Positions 6,517-15,308 of a stretch of DNA of 64,000 nt are shown here, piece by piece. Under the pieces are notes generated by a model that searched no databases, was not told the DNA's origin, and saw nothing but the letters and a program-made list of their open reading frames with translations. A program made the translations under genes and the position numbers. Within the stretch, counting starts at the first letter, position 1, and each line of letters starts with the position of its first letter. The DNA is from Tsuneonella suprasediminis (lineage in GTDB: Bacteria > Pseudomonadota > Alphaproteobacteria > Sphingomonadales > Sphingomonadaceae). Where the stretch lies: NCBI RefSeq assembly GCF_003605755.1, contig NZ_RAHJ01000003.1, positions 1 through 64,000 of the forward strand, read 5' to 3'.

Positions 6517-7757
6517 GCACACTCGCCAAACATCCCAAACGAAATGCGCCTTCAAAATCGGACTTGAGCGCGCCCTCATCCCCGGCGGGCAAGGGGGCAG
6601 GGAATGGGAGTGGTCGTTCGGATGGCCCACGGCGGCTCAAAGTGGGAGTTACCCTTTTCCTCCGGGAGGGGCAGCAGAGCCTGTGGGAAAATGGCATTTT
6701 CCAGAACTGCTATTTCCTTCTGATGCTGCTTGAGCGCTCGCCGCTGGTCGAGAAGTGTTTCATTATCAACGGTGGTCCGGGGGATCCGAAGGCGGCGGGT
6801 GATTTCCTCTCGCTCTCTCCCGCGCCGGTGATCTCGCTCGACGAAGCGATGGATACGCTCGATCTCGCAATCGAGCTGAGCGCGCAGTTCGATATCGAAT
6901 GGATGCGGCAGTTTGGCGACCGGGGCGGGCACACGATTGCGATGCACGTCGCCAACGATTTCGTACTCGATATGGAACGGATGGCGTTTGATCGCCCCCC
7001 CGCGATGCTGATGTCGCGCGCGCCATACGACCGCATCTGGACGTTGCCTGCTTTCGAGGAAACGTGCGCGCCATACTACCGTGCCGGTTTCCATGCGCCG
7101 GTGCAGGCGATGCAGCATTTGTGGAGCCCGCTGCTGCTTGAACGCACGCTCGCCGGTGTGGGGGCGGAACGGTCCTTTGCCTACACTCCCGGTCGCAAAA
7201 GCTGGCGCCTTGCGGTGATGGAGCCGAATATCTGTATGGTCAAAACCTGCCACCTGCCAATGCTGCTCAGCGACCTGGCGTATCGGCGCGATCCGAACGC
7301 GGTTGAGGCGTTGTGGGTCTATAATGCAATGGAGTTGCGGGAACACAGCGCGTTCGCCGCCTATGCCCGATCGATGGATCTGGTGCAGCATGGCATTGCC
7401 AGTTTCGAACCGCGCGTCCCGGTGTTCGACGTGCTGGGGACGCGAGCCGACGCGCTGGTATCCCACCATTGGCATAACGCTCAGAACTATCTGTACTACG
7501 AGGCGCTGTATGGCGGTTTTCCGCTGATCCATAATTCGCATCTGCTGGATGGATGCGGATATGCCTATCGCACGTTCGATCCCGAAGACGGGGCGCTTGC
7601 CTTGTTGCAGGCGCTGGCGTCGCATGATCGCAATCTCGACAGCTATCGCGCCGATGCGCGGCGTTTGCTGGCGCGGCTCGATCCGTGCAGCGACGCCAAT
7701 GTGGCGTCCTACACCCGCGCAATGGCCGAGGCCTGCGGGATGGAGGCGCCGGTATGA
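6513..7757 (+). CDS. DUF2827 family protein, predicted glycosyltransferase (copy 2)
   Basis: A 414-residue paralogue with the same landmarks: LWENGIFQNCYFLLMLL, AIELSAQFDIEWMRQFG, VMEPNICMVKTCHLPMLLS, LVSHHWHNAQNYLYYEALYG and FPLIHNSHLLDGCGYAYR. It carries an extra ~40-residue Ser/Gly/Lys-rich N-terminus (KSDLSAPSSPAGKGAGNGSG) absent from copies 1 and 3, coded by DNA that looks less constrained than the rest. The terminal motif is YAYR rather than the YYYP of the other copies, so substrate choice may differ. It overlaps both neighbours by four bases (ATGA), implying translational coupling. Confidence 0.82.
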   Translation: MSTLAKHPKRNAPSKSDLSAPSSPAGKGAGNGSGRSDGPRRLKVGVTLFLREGQQSLWENGIFQNCYFLLMLLERSPLVEKCFIINGGPGDPKAAGDFLSLSPAPVISLDEAMDTLDLAIELSAQFDIEWMRQFGDRGGHTIAMHVANDFVLDMERMAFDRPPAMLMSRAPYDRIWTLPAFEETCAPYYRAGFHAPVQAMQHLWSPLLLERTLAGVGAERSFAYTPGRKSWRLAVMEPNICMVKTCHLPMLLSDLAYRRDPNAVEALWVYNAMELREHSAFAAYARSMDLVQHGIASFEPRVPVFDVLGTRADALVSHHWHNAQNYLYYEALYGGFPLIHNSHLLDGCGYAYRTFDPEDGALALLQALASHDRNLDSYRADARRLLARLDPCSDANVASYTRAMAEACGMEAPV

Positions 7758-8323
7758 GCGGTGCGCGCATCTTGCGTGCGGCGGGCATTGTGTCGCTGGT
7801 CGCAGGCGGAGTTCTGGCTGGTTATCTGGCGCGTCCGGTGCTGGCGGCGGCTCCCGCCAATGCTGCGGCTGGCTCACCGCCGCTGGTTGCTCTCGCAGCG
7901 CAGCAGGTTGGCGTGCGCCGGTGTCTGCCTGCGATCAACGCGGTGGCGCAGCGTGGCGTGGCCGGGGCGACGATGCAGGACATCGTCATCAACTGGGATC
8001 ACGATTCACCTGACGGATCGCCATTCTTTTCGCTCACCGGGCTGGGCGCGGGGGAGCGGCGCGCGGCGCTGTCGATCACCACAATCCCGACAGCTAAGGG
8101 CGGTTGTTCCGTCCTCGTCGAACGGGTTTCGTCCTCTGCGGCCAGCTGCAAAACGGTGGCGGAAAGGCAGTTGGACAGCGCGGTCGGTGCGCCGCTTATC
8201 GATGGGATTCTGGTTTATCAAAGCAAGGAGCGGCCAGAGGAAACCTTCACGCTGGTGCAGAATACCGAAAACTGCACGATCATCCGCCGTCAGGCGGCAT
8301 TCGAATGGCCCCCGCGAAAATGA
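7754..8323 (+). CDS. Small exported protein of unknown function
   Basis: A 189-residue protein I do not recognise. The N-terminus (MSGARILRAAGIVSLVAGGVLAGYLARPVLAAAPA) is a signal peptide or single membrane anchor. The remainder is soluble with four Cys spread over the mature part (VRRCLP, GGCSVL, ASCKTV, ENCTII), which could form two disulfides in the periplasm. It starts and stops in ATGA overlaps, sandwiched between DUF2827 copies 2 and 3, so it is an integral member of the operon. A periplasmic partner or chaperone of the glycosylated product is possible but is only a guess. Confidence 0.65.
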   Translation: MSGARILRAAGIVSLVAGGVLAGYLARPVLAAAPANAAAGSPPLVALAAQQVGVRRCLPAINAVAQRGVAGATMQDIVINWDHDSPDGSPFFSLTGLGAGERRAALSITTIPTAKGGCSVLVERVSSSAASCKTVAERQLDSAVGAPLIDGILVYQSKERPEETFTLVQNTENCTIIRRQAAFEWPPRK

Positions 8324-9477
8324 CGCGGCGGCATGCTCTGGAAATCGGCATTACGATCGGGCTGCGTCAGCCTGACGAGAGCCTGTGGACCAACGGGATC
8401 AAGCAGAACGCCTTGTTTCTCGCCAAGTTGCTCAGCGCGTCGCCACTGGGGCATCGGGTTGTGCTGCTCAATACGACCGATGTGGCGATCACCGATGCGT
8501 TGCCCTGGTCGCTCTCCGAATTTCCGACGATGCCGTTCGACCGGGGCAGTGCGGGGCTCGACGTTGTGATCGAACTGGGCGGGCAGGTCAGCCCGGCGCA
8601 GACCGATCGCCTTCGCAAACAGGGCACCCGTCTGGTCAGCTACTGCTGCGGTCCCGAATATGTCCAGAACATCGAGGCGATGATCTTCCGTCGTCCGTTG
8701 TGGGGCGATCTCTACGTCAATCCGCATTACGATGAATTGTGGATCATCCCGCAGATTTTCGATCTCAACCGGGGCTTCCTGCAGACTCTGCGTCGCTGTC
8801 CTGCGCGGCGGGTTCCGTTCGTGTGGGATCCGATGGCACTCGAATCGGTGGTGGGAGATTACCCTGACGCGGGAACTTATCGCCCACATGACGGGCCGCG
8901 ACGTCTGTCGGTGATCGAACCGAATATCGATGTATTGAAATTCTGCCTTTATCCGGTGCTGATTGCCGAACAGGCCTATCGCGCGGCCCCGGATGATGTC
9001 GGCTATCTTCATGTTGCCAACGCCGATGCGCTGGCCCGCGAAGGGCGCGAATTCACTCGCCTGATGCTGCAACTGGATATCGTCCGGGCGCAGAAGGCCA
9101 GCTTCATCGGGCGCGTCCAGACCCCTGCCTTTCTGGCAGAGGCGACCGACATCGTGATTTCCCACCAGTGGGGTTTGGCGCTCAATTACTTTTACCTTGA
9201 GGTGTGCTGGCAGGGATATCCGCTGGTTCACAACGCCGAAATCGTTGCCGATCTCGGATATTATTATCCGGGGCACGATCTCGAACTGGGCGCTGCCCTG
9301 CTTCGGCGCGCGATGACGGATCATGATCGCGACTGGCAGAGTTACACCGCGCATCAGCGCCAGCGAATTCAGCGGTTTCTGGCGACCGACCCTGATCTCG
9401 CCGCCAGTTATGACGATCTTCTGTTCGATCTGATGGAGCGCACGGCGGCGCGAAGCCTGCGGGAAACTGCCGCATGA
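8320..9477 (+). CDS. DUF2827 family protein, predicted glycosyltransferase (copy 3)
   Basis: A 385-residue paralogue starting at the ATG that overlaps the preceding stop; the longer open frame beginning 216 bases upstream is rejected because it lies inside the previous gene. Landmarks: LWTNGIKQNALFLAKLL, VIELGGQVSPAQTDRLRKQG, VIEPNIDVLKFCLYPVLIAEQAYR, IVISHQWGLALNYFYLEVCWQGYPLVHNAEIVADLGYYYPGHD. It is closest in layout to copy 1. Three diverged copies in one operon suggest sequential addition of different sugars, as seen in other multi-transferase glycan loci; that is inference. Confidence 0.82.
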   Translation: MTRRHALEIGITIGLRQPDESLWTNGIKQNALFLAKLLSASPLGHRVVLLNTTDVAITDALPWSLSEFPTMPFDRGSAGLDVVIELGGQVSPAQTDRLRKQGTRLVSYCCGPEYVQNIEAMIFRRPLWGDLYVNPHYDELWIIPQIFDLNRGFLQTLRRCPARRVPFVWDPMALESVVGDYPDAGTYRPHDGPRRLSVIEPNIDVLKFCLYPVLIAEQAYRAAPDDVGYLHVANADALAREGREFTRLMLQLDIVRAQKASFIGRVQTPAFLAEATDIVISHQWGLALNYFYLEVCWQGYPLVHNAEIVADLGYYYPGHDLELGAALLRRAMTDHDRDWQSYTAHQRQRIQRFLATDPDLAASYDDLLFDLMERTAARSLRETAA

Positions 9478-9758
9478 TAGTCCACAATATCCGCGCCATT
9501 TTGCCGGCCGCCGCGCTCTGCCTGGCGAGCGGCACGGGCAGTCGCCGCAATCCGGCGATGCGCCGAACAAGACATCGAAAACTTCCCCGATCCACATGGC
9601 GAGGCGGCTCTCTCCCTCCCGTTCGGATTGTCCCCGGGGAAGGGGTGCCGAATTTCCGCCCCGCCGCGGTCGGCACCCGCCTGTTATCTGGCGCGTCTGA
9701 CCAGCGCCATGATTGCTGCAATGGCCTCGGCTCAATGCAGGGAGGGCAACATGGCTGA
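9474..9758 (+). CDS. Possible small exported protein, uncertain
   Basis: A 94-codon frame whose ATG overlaps the stop of DUF2827 copy 3 (ATGA) and whose end overlaps the next start by eight bases. The first residues, MIVHNIRAILPAAALCLASGTG, resemble a signal peptide, but the rest is Arg/Pro/Gly-rich with no recognisable domain and could be non-coding. The position, not the sequence, is the main argument. If not a gene, the 273-bp gap is the longest in the operon and could hold an internal promoter. Confidence 0.25.
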   Translation: MIVHNIRAILPAAALCLASGTGSRRNPAMRRTRHRKLPRSTWRGGSLPPVRIVPGEGVPNFRPAAVGTRLLSGASDQRHDCCNGLGSMQGGQHG

Positions 9759-11325
9759 GCCGGGCATCCACCAAATGGCGACCTGTGAAGATGCACTCGC
9801 TGCCCTGAACAATGGCGACCTCGCCCGATGTGGCGAACTGGCGGTGGCGATACTCGCGCACGATCCCGATAACGGGCTGGCCCACATGTTGCGGGCCGCG
9901 TCTCTCAACGATGAGTGGGCGGCATTGGCCGCGGCGCATTGTGCGGCAGCATGTCGCAATGCCCCGTTCGATCCGCAGGCATGGATAAACCGCGCCGTGT
10001 TTTTTGAGTGGGCGGACCAGCACGACAGGGCGCTGGATTGTTATCGCCGGGCGCTGACGATTGACCCCTTGCATATCGATGCATTGGCCGGGGGCACACA
10101 GAGCTTCCGGGTGAACGAATTGTTCGAGGAGTCGATCGCTCTGGCAGAGCGGTTGCAGCAACGCGCGCCCGACCATCCGGCCAGCTATTCCAATGCCGCG
10201 ATTGCACTGCAAAACCTTGGCCGGGTTGAAGAAGCCGATGCCATGTTCGCGCTTGCGTCGGAAAGGGCGACGGACCGGTCGCACCTCGACTGGGAGCATT
10301 TCCACTCGCTGCTCGCCCGGCAGCATTTTGCCGAAGCATGGCCGAAATACGAAACCCGCTTCGCGCCGTCGGTCAAGAATGGCGTGAACGATTTCCCGTT
10401 CGATTGCCCGCGTTGGTCAGGTGCGTCTTCAGATCATGTACTGGTCTATGGAGAGCAGGGGCTGGGCGATCAGATCATGTTCGCTTCTGCCGTTGCCGAT
10501 ATGCAGGCAGCCTGCGGGCAGGTCACTCTGGCAGTGCACGAGTTGCTGGTCGGCCTGTTTCGCGCCAGCTTTCCCGAAGTGGCCGTGCTTGCCTTGCCGT
10601 TCGATGCGGGGGCGGAGGAATATGCCGACGTGCTCGCCCGCGCCGGTGCGGAACGACCGGTGGATTCCGTGCTCGCCATCGGTTCGCTGATGGGCCGGTT
10701 TCGCAATCGCCGCGATGCATTCTCCGGCGCGCCTTATCTGCGCCCGTCGGACGGCGCGCGCGATTTCTGGCGGGGCCGTCTGGATTGGGCCGGGCGAGAC
10801 GCTCAGGGGCGCGGCCAGCGCGCATTGCGCGTGGGGGTCTGTTGGGCTTCCAACCCCGCGAAGGGGCAATTCAATGGCTCCATGCGGGCGCGTCATAAGA
10901 CGATGCCGCTGGCCGAAATGCTGCGTCTGGTGGACATCGAGGGCGTCGCGCCGGTGGCGATCACCAATGTGCCATTGGCTGAATTCGAAGGTGGCGACGC
11001 GGCGCAGGGGCGGCTGGTCGATATTTCCGCCGATCTGCTCAGTCTCGATCGCACTGCGGCGGTGCTCGAACAGCTCGACTTGCTGGTTACGGTCGACACA
11101 GGTGTGGCTCATCTGGCCGGCGCGATGGGCGTGCCGGTCTGGATACTGCTCAATCGCAAGGGCGATTGTCGCTGGGGCGAATGGGGCGCGCGGTCGAGTT
11201 ACTGGTACGATAGCGCACGCCTTTACTGGCAGGATGCGCCGGGTGACTGGTCCGGCCTGATCGAACGGGTTCGCAAGGATCTCATTGGCGCTGCCCAACA
11301 GCAACGTGTGGGAGAATGCGCGTGA
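9751..11325 (+). CDS. TPR domain protein with C-terminal glycosyltransferase-like domain (copy 1)
   Basis: A 524-residue protein from the ATG preceded by ggaggg. Residues about 10-210 form tetratricopeptide helices (AWINRAVFFEWADQHDRAL, ALTIDPLHIDALAGG, ASYSNAAIALQNLGRVEEA). The C-terminal half is the glycosyltransferase-9-like module found in TPR-glycosyltransferase fusions: VYGEQGLGDQIMFA at the donor-site start, RVGVCWASNP, and LDLLVTVDTGVAHLAGAMG followed by PVWILL. The TPR part probably binds the acceptor polypeptide. Cytoplasmic, no signal sequence. It has a close paralogue immediately downstream. Donor and acceptor are unknown. Confidence 0.85.
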   Translation: MAEPGIHQMATCEDALAALNNGDLARCGELAVAILAHDPDNGLAHMLRAASLNDEWAALAAAHCAAACRNAPFDPQAWINRAVFFEWADQHDRALDCYRRALTIDPLHIDALAGGTQSFRVNELFEESIALAERLQQRAPDHPASYSNAAIALQNLGRVEEADAMFALASERATDRSHLDWEHFHSLLARQHFAEAWPKYETRFAPSVKNGVNDFPFDCPRWSGASSDHVLVYGEQGLGDQIMFASAVADMQAACGQVTLAVHELLVGLFRASFPEVAVLALPFDAGAEEYADVLARAGAERPVDSVLAIGSLMGRFRNRRDAFSGAPYLRPSDGARDFWRGRLDWAGRDAQGRGQRALRVGVCWASNPAKGQFNGSMRARHKTMPLAEMLRLVDIEGVAPVAITNVPLAEFEGGDAAQGRLVDISADLLSLDRTAAVLEQLDLLVTVDTGVAHLAGAMGVPVWILLNRKGDCRWGEWGARSSYWYDSARLYWQDAPGDWSGLIERVRKDLIGAAQQQRVGECA

Positions 11326-12887
11326 ACCTGCTCCCGCTTCGCCAGCAGGCGCTCGACGCACATTTGCGCGGCGACACTGCAAAATCGCGCGAACTTGTCC
11401 TGTCGGCAGGGCCGCAGGCGATAACCGATCCGTTGATGCTGCAACTGCTGGCGATCGGACTGGGCTGGCTTCCCGACGAACGCGCGCTGTATGAATTCGC
11501 GGCGACCGATACCGGGATGCCCGACGCAGAGGCATGGTTCAATCGCGGGGTGGTTGAAGAGGCGGCGGGGCGTCTCGATCGGGCAGGCCTGCATTACGCG
11601 CAAGCCTTGCGGATCGATCCGCGCCACTATGGTGCGCTCAATAACCTGTCCGACCTCCTGCGTCGGCAAGGGCGTTATGACGAGGCGTGGCAGCGGATCA
11701 GTCAGTTGCTCGATGCTGGCGGCGATCCGGCCGGGATCGAAATACGCATCGCCAAAATTGCCGACGATTGCGGAAAACTGGCCGAGGCGCGGCATTGGTT
11801 TGCCGCGGCGGAGCAGCGATCCGCTCATGATCCGGGCATCGTGTGGGAACATGCGATGCAGCAATTGCGCGACGAGGAATTCGCGACTGGCTGGGATAAT
11901 TTCGAACATCGCCGCACTTTGTACCCGCATGATGCGATGGCGATTGTTTCGTACTCCATGCCCGAATGGGCGGGCGACCCGTTGAACGGGCGCTCGCTGC
12001 TTGTGCATAAGGAACAGGGGCTGGGCGATCAGATCATGTTCGCTTCCTGCCTTGGCGATCTTCCCGGCGATCCGGCCAGCCTCCACCTCGCGGTATCGCC
12101 GCAACTGGCGCGCTTGTTCGCGGCGAGTTTCCCCGAAGCGCACGTGTGGTCGAGCGTGTCGACAACCGGGCGGGAAGGGGAAGAGTTTCAGCCCTGGCTC
12201 GAACTGGCGCGGCCAATCGATTGCCAGATACCGATCGGCAGCCTTCCCCGTCATTTGCGGCGGGAGGGATTCGCCCGGCCACGACCATATCTCTCCGCGC
12301 CCGAGGCGGATATCGCGATCTGGCGCAACCGCCTTCTGCAACTCGCGCCTGAAAGCGCCACGCAGTTCCGCTGCGGGCTGGTTACCGTGGCATGGCGTGA
12401 TGGCCTTGTGATGCCGGGTGTGGCGGATGGGAATTCCAAAACGGTTCCGTCTGCGCTGGTGCATCGCTTCGATCTGCCCGGCATCGCGTGGTTTGGGCTG
12501 CACGACAGGTCCGGCGTGGCGGAACTGAGCGCGATGCCGATCCCGAATATTGTCGACACCAGCGACTGGCTGTTCGATCTGGCCGATACCGCGGCGCTGA
12601 TTGCCTGCCTCGATGTGGTGGTCGCGGTCGATACCGCTGTCGCACACCTTGCGGCGGCGATGGGCAAGCCGGTGTTGCTGATGTTGCGCCGAAGCGCCGA
12701 CTGGCGTTGGGGGCGCAAGCGGCGCGACAGTTACTGGTATCCCGATGTCCGGGTGTTCCGCCAGACGCATGAAGGCGATTGGGCACCGGTGATCGAAGCG
12801 GTGGCGGAACGGCTGGCGCTGTTGCGCGACCGCGCGAGCGGCCAGCCAGCCCGCAATCCGGCATCCGGCAAGGGGCGGCGGCGGTGA
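11322..12887 (+). CDS. TPR domain protein with C-terminal glycosyltransferase-like domain (copy 2)
   Basis: A 521-residue paralogue of the previous protein. TPR-like helices cover about residues 60-200 (AWFNRGVVEEAAGRLDRAGL, HYGALNNLSDLLRRQGRYDEA). The catalytic-like module has VHKEQGLGDQIMFASCLGDL and LDVVVAVDTAVAHLAAAMG plus PVLLML. The GTG start at 11322 gives a GTGA overlap with the previous stop and a properly spaced ggga(g), whereas the ATG six bases earlier sits directly on that Shine-Dalgarno. The EQGLGD and VDT-AVAHLA motifs are intact in both copies, so both may be active, perhaps on different sites. Confidence 0.83.
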   Translation: MNLLPLRQQALDAHLRGDTAKSRELVLSAGPQAITDPLMLQLLAIGLGWLPDERALYEFAATDTGMPDAEAWFNRGVVEEAAGRLDRAGLHYAQALRIDPRHYGALNNLSDLLRRQGRYDEAWQRISQLLDAGGDPAGIEIRIAKIADDCGKLAEARHWFAAAEQRSAHDPGIVWEHAMQQLRDEEFATGWDNFEHRRTLYPHDAMAIVSYSMPEWAGDPLNGRSLLVHKEQGLGDQIMFASCLGDLPGDPASLHLAVSPQLARLFAASFPEAHVWSSVSTTGREGEEFQPWLELARPIDCQIPIGSLPRHLRREGFARPRPYLSAPEADIAIWRNRLLQLAPESATQFRCGLVTVAWRDGLVMPGVADGNSKTVPSALVHRFDLPGIAWFGLHDRSGVAELSAMPIPNIVDTSDWLFDLADTAALIACLDVVVAVDTAVAHLAAAMGKPVLLMLRRSADWRWGRKRRDSYWYPDVRVFRQTHEGDWAPVIEAVAERLALLRDRASGQPARNPASGKGRRR

Positions 12888-14062
12888 TGGGGATGCAAAC
12901 CGCCTCTGCCCGGCTGGAGCCGATGGAACTCGCGAATGCCAGCGCGGTGGAACGCTATGTCGCGTGGGTCGCGGATAGCGCGCTTCCCTATTGGGCGCAG
13001 AAACGACCCAATATGATTCTGCCCTTTGCAGAGCAACTCGATCGGGCCGGTCATTCCGCATGGCCGGGATATTTGCGCCTGCGCGTCATCGCGCGGCAGG
13101 TTTCGGTTTACGCGCAGGCTGCGGACGCGGGGCTGACGTGGGCATTGCCGGTGGCCGAAAACGGCTGGCAGGCGATGGTGCGGTATTTCTGGTCCACCGT
13201 ATCGGGCTGGCATGCGCGCGTGGGTAGCAACGGGCAGGCAGTCGATACCGAATTCACGCTCTACGATCAGGCGTTTGCGCTCTATGCCTGTGCCCATTGG
13301 GCGCGGGTGTCGGGGGCGCAGGAGCCGGTCGATATGGCCTGCCGCACACTCGACCTGATCGATCGCCGCCTGCGCCTGAACGAACAGCCCGGCTGGCGAA
13401 CCGCGTCTGACAATCAGGACCACGATCAGAATTCGCACATGCATTTTCTGGAGGCACTGCTCGCGCTGCGTGACGTGGCACCGGAATGGCGGATCAGGGG
13501 GCGGATAGAGGAAATCCTCGACCTGCTTGCGACACGCATGGTCGATCCGAACAGTGGGGCCGTGCTCGAATGGTTCGGTATGCGCTGGCAGCCAGCACAG
13601 GATGGCGGTGTGGTCGAGCCCGGGCATCAGTACGAATGGGCATGGTTGCTCGCGCGGGCAGAGAGGGCAGGGTTTGCCTGCGACGTACCGGTTCGGTCAA
13701 TGCTGGCATTTGCCGATGATCACGGGTGGTGTCTGGAAAGCGGCCTGATTTACGATTCCTGTCGGCCCGAAGGCACCGTTCTGCGCCCCCATCACCGCCT
13801 TTGGCCGCATTGCGAGGCACTGCGCGCGGCGACTGTCTTCGACGATTCAGAGGCAGGGATGGATCGCGCCGAACGGATTGCCGGGCTTATTCTGGAGCAT
13901 TTCGTTGGTCGCCCTTTCGCGGAAGGGTGGGTCAGCGATCTGGACGAGAACGGCGTTCCGATGGTCGACACAGTGCCCGCGTCGTCGCTCTACCATTTGT
14001 TCGAAGCAGCGCTGGCGCTGGTCGGCTGCGGCTGGGCCACATTCCCGGAGGCGGCGCGATGA
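12887..14062 (+). CDS. N-acylglucosamine 2-epimerase (AGE) family sugar epimerase/isomerase
   Basis: A 391-residue protein with the alpha/alpha-barrel AGE-family signatures: FTLYDQAFALYACAHWAR, NSHMHFLEALLAL (catalytic-site His), VVEPGHQYEWAWLLARAE and HRLWPHCEALRAA with SSLYHLFEAALAL near the end. Members interconvert N-acyl hexosamines, mannose/fructose or similar sugars; the exact substrate cannot be assigned. The ATG at 12887 shares its first base with the preceding TGA stop (TGATG). In this operon it plausibly supplies or modifies the sugar used by the five transferases. Confidence 0.8.
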   Translation: MGMQTASARLEPMELANASAVERYVAWVADSALPYWAQKRPNMILPFAEQLDRAGHSAWPGYLRLRVIARQVSVYAQAADAGLTWALPVAENGWQAMVRYFWSTVSGWHARVGSNGQAVDTEFTLYDQAFALYACAHWARVSGAQEPVDMACRTLDLIDRRLRLNEQPGWRTASDNQDHDQNSHMHFLEALLALRDVAPEWRIRGRIEEILDLLATRMVDPNSGAVLEWFGMRWQPAQDGGVVEPGHQYEWAWLLARAERAGFACDVPVRSMLAFADDHGWCLESGLIYDSCRPEGTVLRPHHRLWPHCEALRAATVFDDSEAGMDRAERIAGLILEHFVGRPFAEGWVSDLDENGVPMVDTVPASSLYHLFEAALALVGCGWATFPEAAR

Positions 14063-14274
14063 CGAACGCTACCGTCGCAAGAGCCCGAACCGGGCGAAAA
14101 ACGCTTGTTCTGTCGGCAAGCCCGCGCCGCCGTTTCAGCTGGTCCGTTCGCACGCGCACCGATTGTGCGGATGTTCCGGGCGGGAATGTTCCGGGCCGTG
14201 GCGGTCGTGGGGGCGATATTCCCCTGACGAAACAAGAGAAAATGCCCCTCCACACTTCAGACAGGAAAAGCTGC

Positions 14275-14796
14275 ATGACCAATACTCTTTACGCACGCCT
14301 TCGTCGGGGGGGCACGCTGGCGGCTCTCGTCGCTTCGGTCGCCGTTTCGCCGGTGGTCGCGCAGGCGCAGCAGGCCGCGCCATCCGCGCAAGCCAACAAT
14401 ACGCAGCCCGCCGCGATCGCGATGCCGAGCAGAGCGCAGCAGCTGATCCTGCTGCAATCGACGCTGGCCGCGCTCGATCAGGCCAACCGGACGGGCGATT
14501 ACGGTGTATTGGTGAAGCTGTCCGCGCGTCAGTTTCAGCTCACCAATACGCCGGAGGAACTGGCTGGCGGTTTCAGAGGGTTCAGCGAAAACGGCATCGA
14601 TCTGTCACCGATCCTGCTCTACGCTCCGCGCTGGACGCGTGAACCGTGGATCGAAAACGGCGTCCTGCGGATGGTCGGGGTATTCGATACCAACCCGCAG
14701 CAGGTGACTTTCGACCTCGCCTTCATTTTAGAGGAAGGGCGCTGGAAGATGGTTGGCATATCGGCCGGCCTGAACGCACCCAGAGCGGCACCATGA
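14275..14796 (+). CDS. Exported NTF2-like protein of unknown function
   Basis: A 173-residue protein with a signal peptide (MTNTLYARLRRGGTLAALVASVAVSPVVAQAQQ, cleavage near residue 31). The mature part has the rhythm of an NTF2/SnoaL-type cone: LAALDQANRTGDYGVLVKLSA, then PEELAGGFRGFSENGIDLSP, and the final VTFDLAFILEEGRWKMVGIS strand. Such proteins are common in alphaproteobacteria with no known role. The aggaaaag before 14275 supports this start; an in-frame ATG at 14059 overlaps the epimerase stop (ATGA) but would bury the signal peptide behind ~72 residues of Arg-rich sequence. Confidence 0.65.
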   Translation: MTNTLYARLRRGGTLAALVASVAVSPVVAQAQQAAPSAQANNTQPAAIAMPSRAQQLILLQSTLAALDQANRTGDYGVLVKLSARQFQLTNTPEELAGGFRGFSENGIDLSPILLYAPRWTREPWIENGVLRMVGVFDTNPQQVTFDLAFILEEGRWKMVGISAGLNAPRAAP

Positions 14797-15308
14797 CGGG
14801 GGGTGCCGGGCGACCATCCGGCGACAGCGGCGCCGATTCCATCAGGGACGATCTCGATTACGAAGGCCTTGGCACATTGCTGCGCGCTGCCGGCGTTCAG
14901 CCGGGGCGAGCGGAAGCGATTGTGTCCGGCCGCCTTGGTATCGAAGCAGGCAACGCATGCGAGGATCACCGCTTTCGCGAGGATCTGGCGCTGCAATGCG
15001 AAGTGTTCCTGAACCGCATGGCGCAAGTGCACGAAGATGCGCTGGTCGCACAGGAAGCGAGTGCGATGGCGCACCGTCTTCAGCCGGAAAACATGCGCGC
15101 AGTTCTCAGTCGCGGAGGAGAGGGCAACTCCGCGGTCCCGTGGTTACTTGCCCTCTCGATCGCGCTTCAACTGGCCATTCTGGCACTCGCCTTGTGGCCA
15201 TTCGTCCAGCCTTACGCCGCCGATCCGGCGGCCACGGCCAATCACAATGCGGAAGTGACTTCGACCGATGGTCGAACGGGCCATTCCGCACAAATGGGGA
15301 GTGCGTAG
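14793..15308 (+). CDS. Single-pass membrane protein of unknown function
   Basis: A 171-residue protein with a hydrophilic N-terminal ~115 residues, one strong transmembrane helix (WLLALSIALQLAILALALW, about 119-137) and a short polar tail. I recognise no domain. The acidic/amphipathic N-terminal part contains REDLALQCEVFLNRMAQVHED, probably helical. It starts in an ATGA overlap with the NTF2-like gene and ends directly against the regulator gene. A membrane anchor or partner for the cytoplasmic winged-helix protein encoded next is a reasonable guess (separate anti-regulator pairs look like this), but unproven. Confidence 0.6.
   Translation: MTGGAGRPSGDSGADSIRDDLDYEGLGTLLRAAGVQPGRAEAIVSGRLGIEAGNACEDHRFREDLALQCEVFLNRMAQVHEDALVAQEASAMAHRLQPENMRAVLSRGGEGNSAVPWLLALSIALQLAILALALWPFVQPYAADPAATANHNAEVTSTDGRTGHSAQMGSA

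Noticed and set aside
8290-13061. Long leftward reading frames (678 and 612 codons) antisense to the glycosyltransferase operon
   Set aside because: They are shadows caused by GC-rich codon bias; the rightward genes have conserved motifs, Shine-Dalgarno sequences and stop/start overlaps, and the antisense products are His/Arg-rich with no domain.
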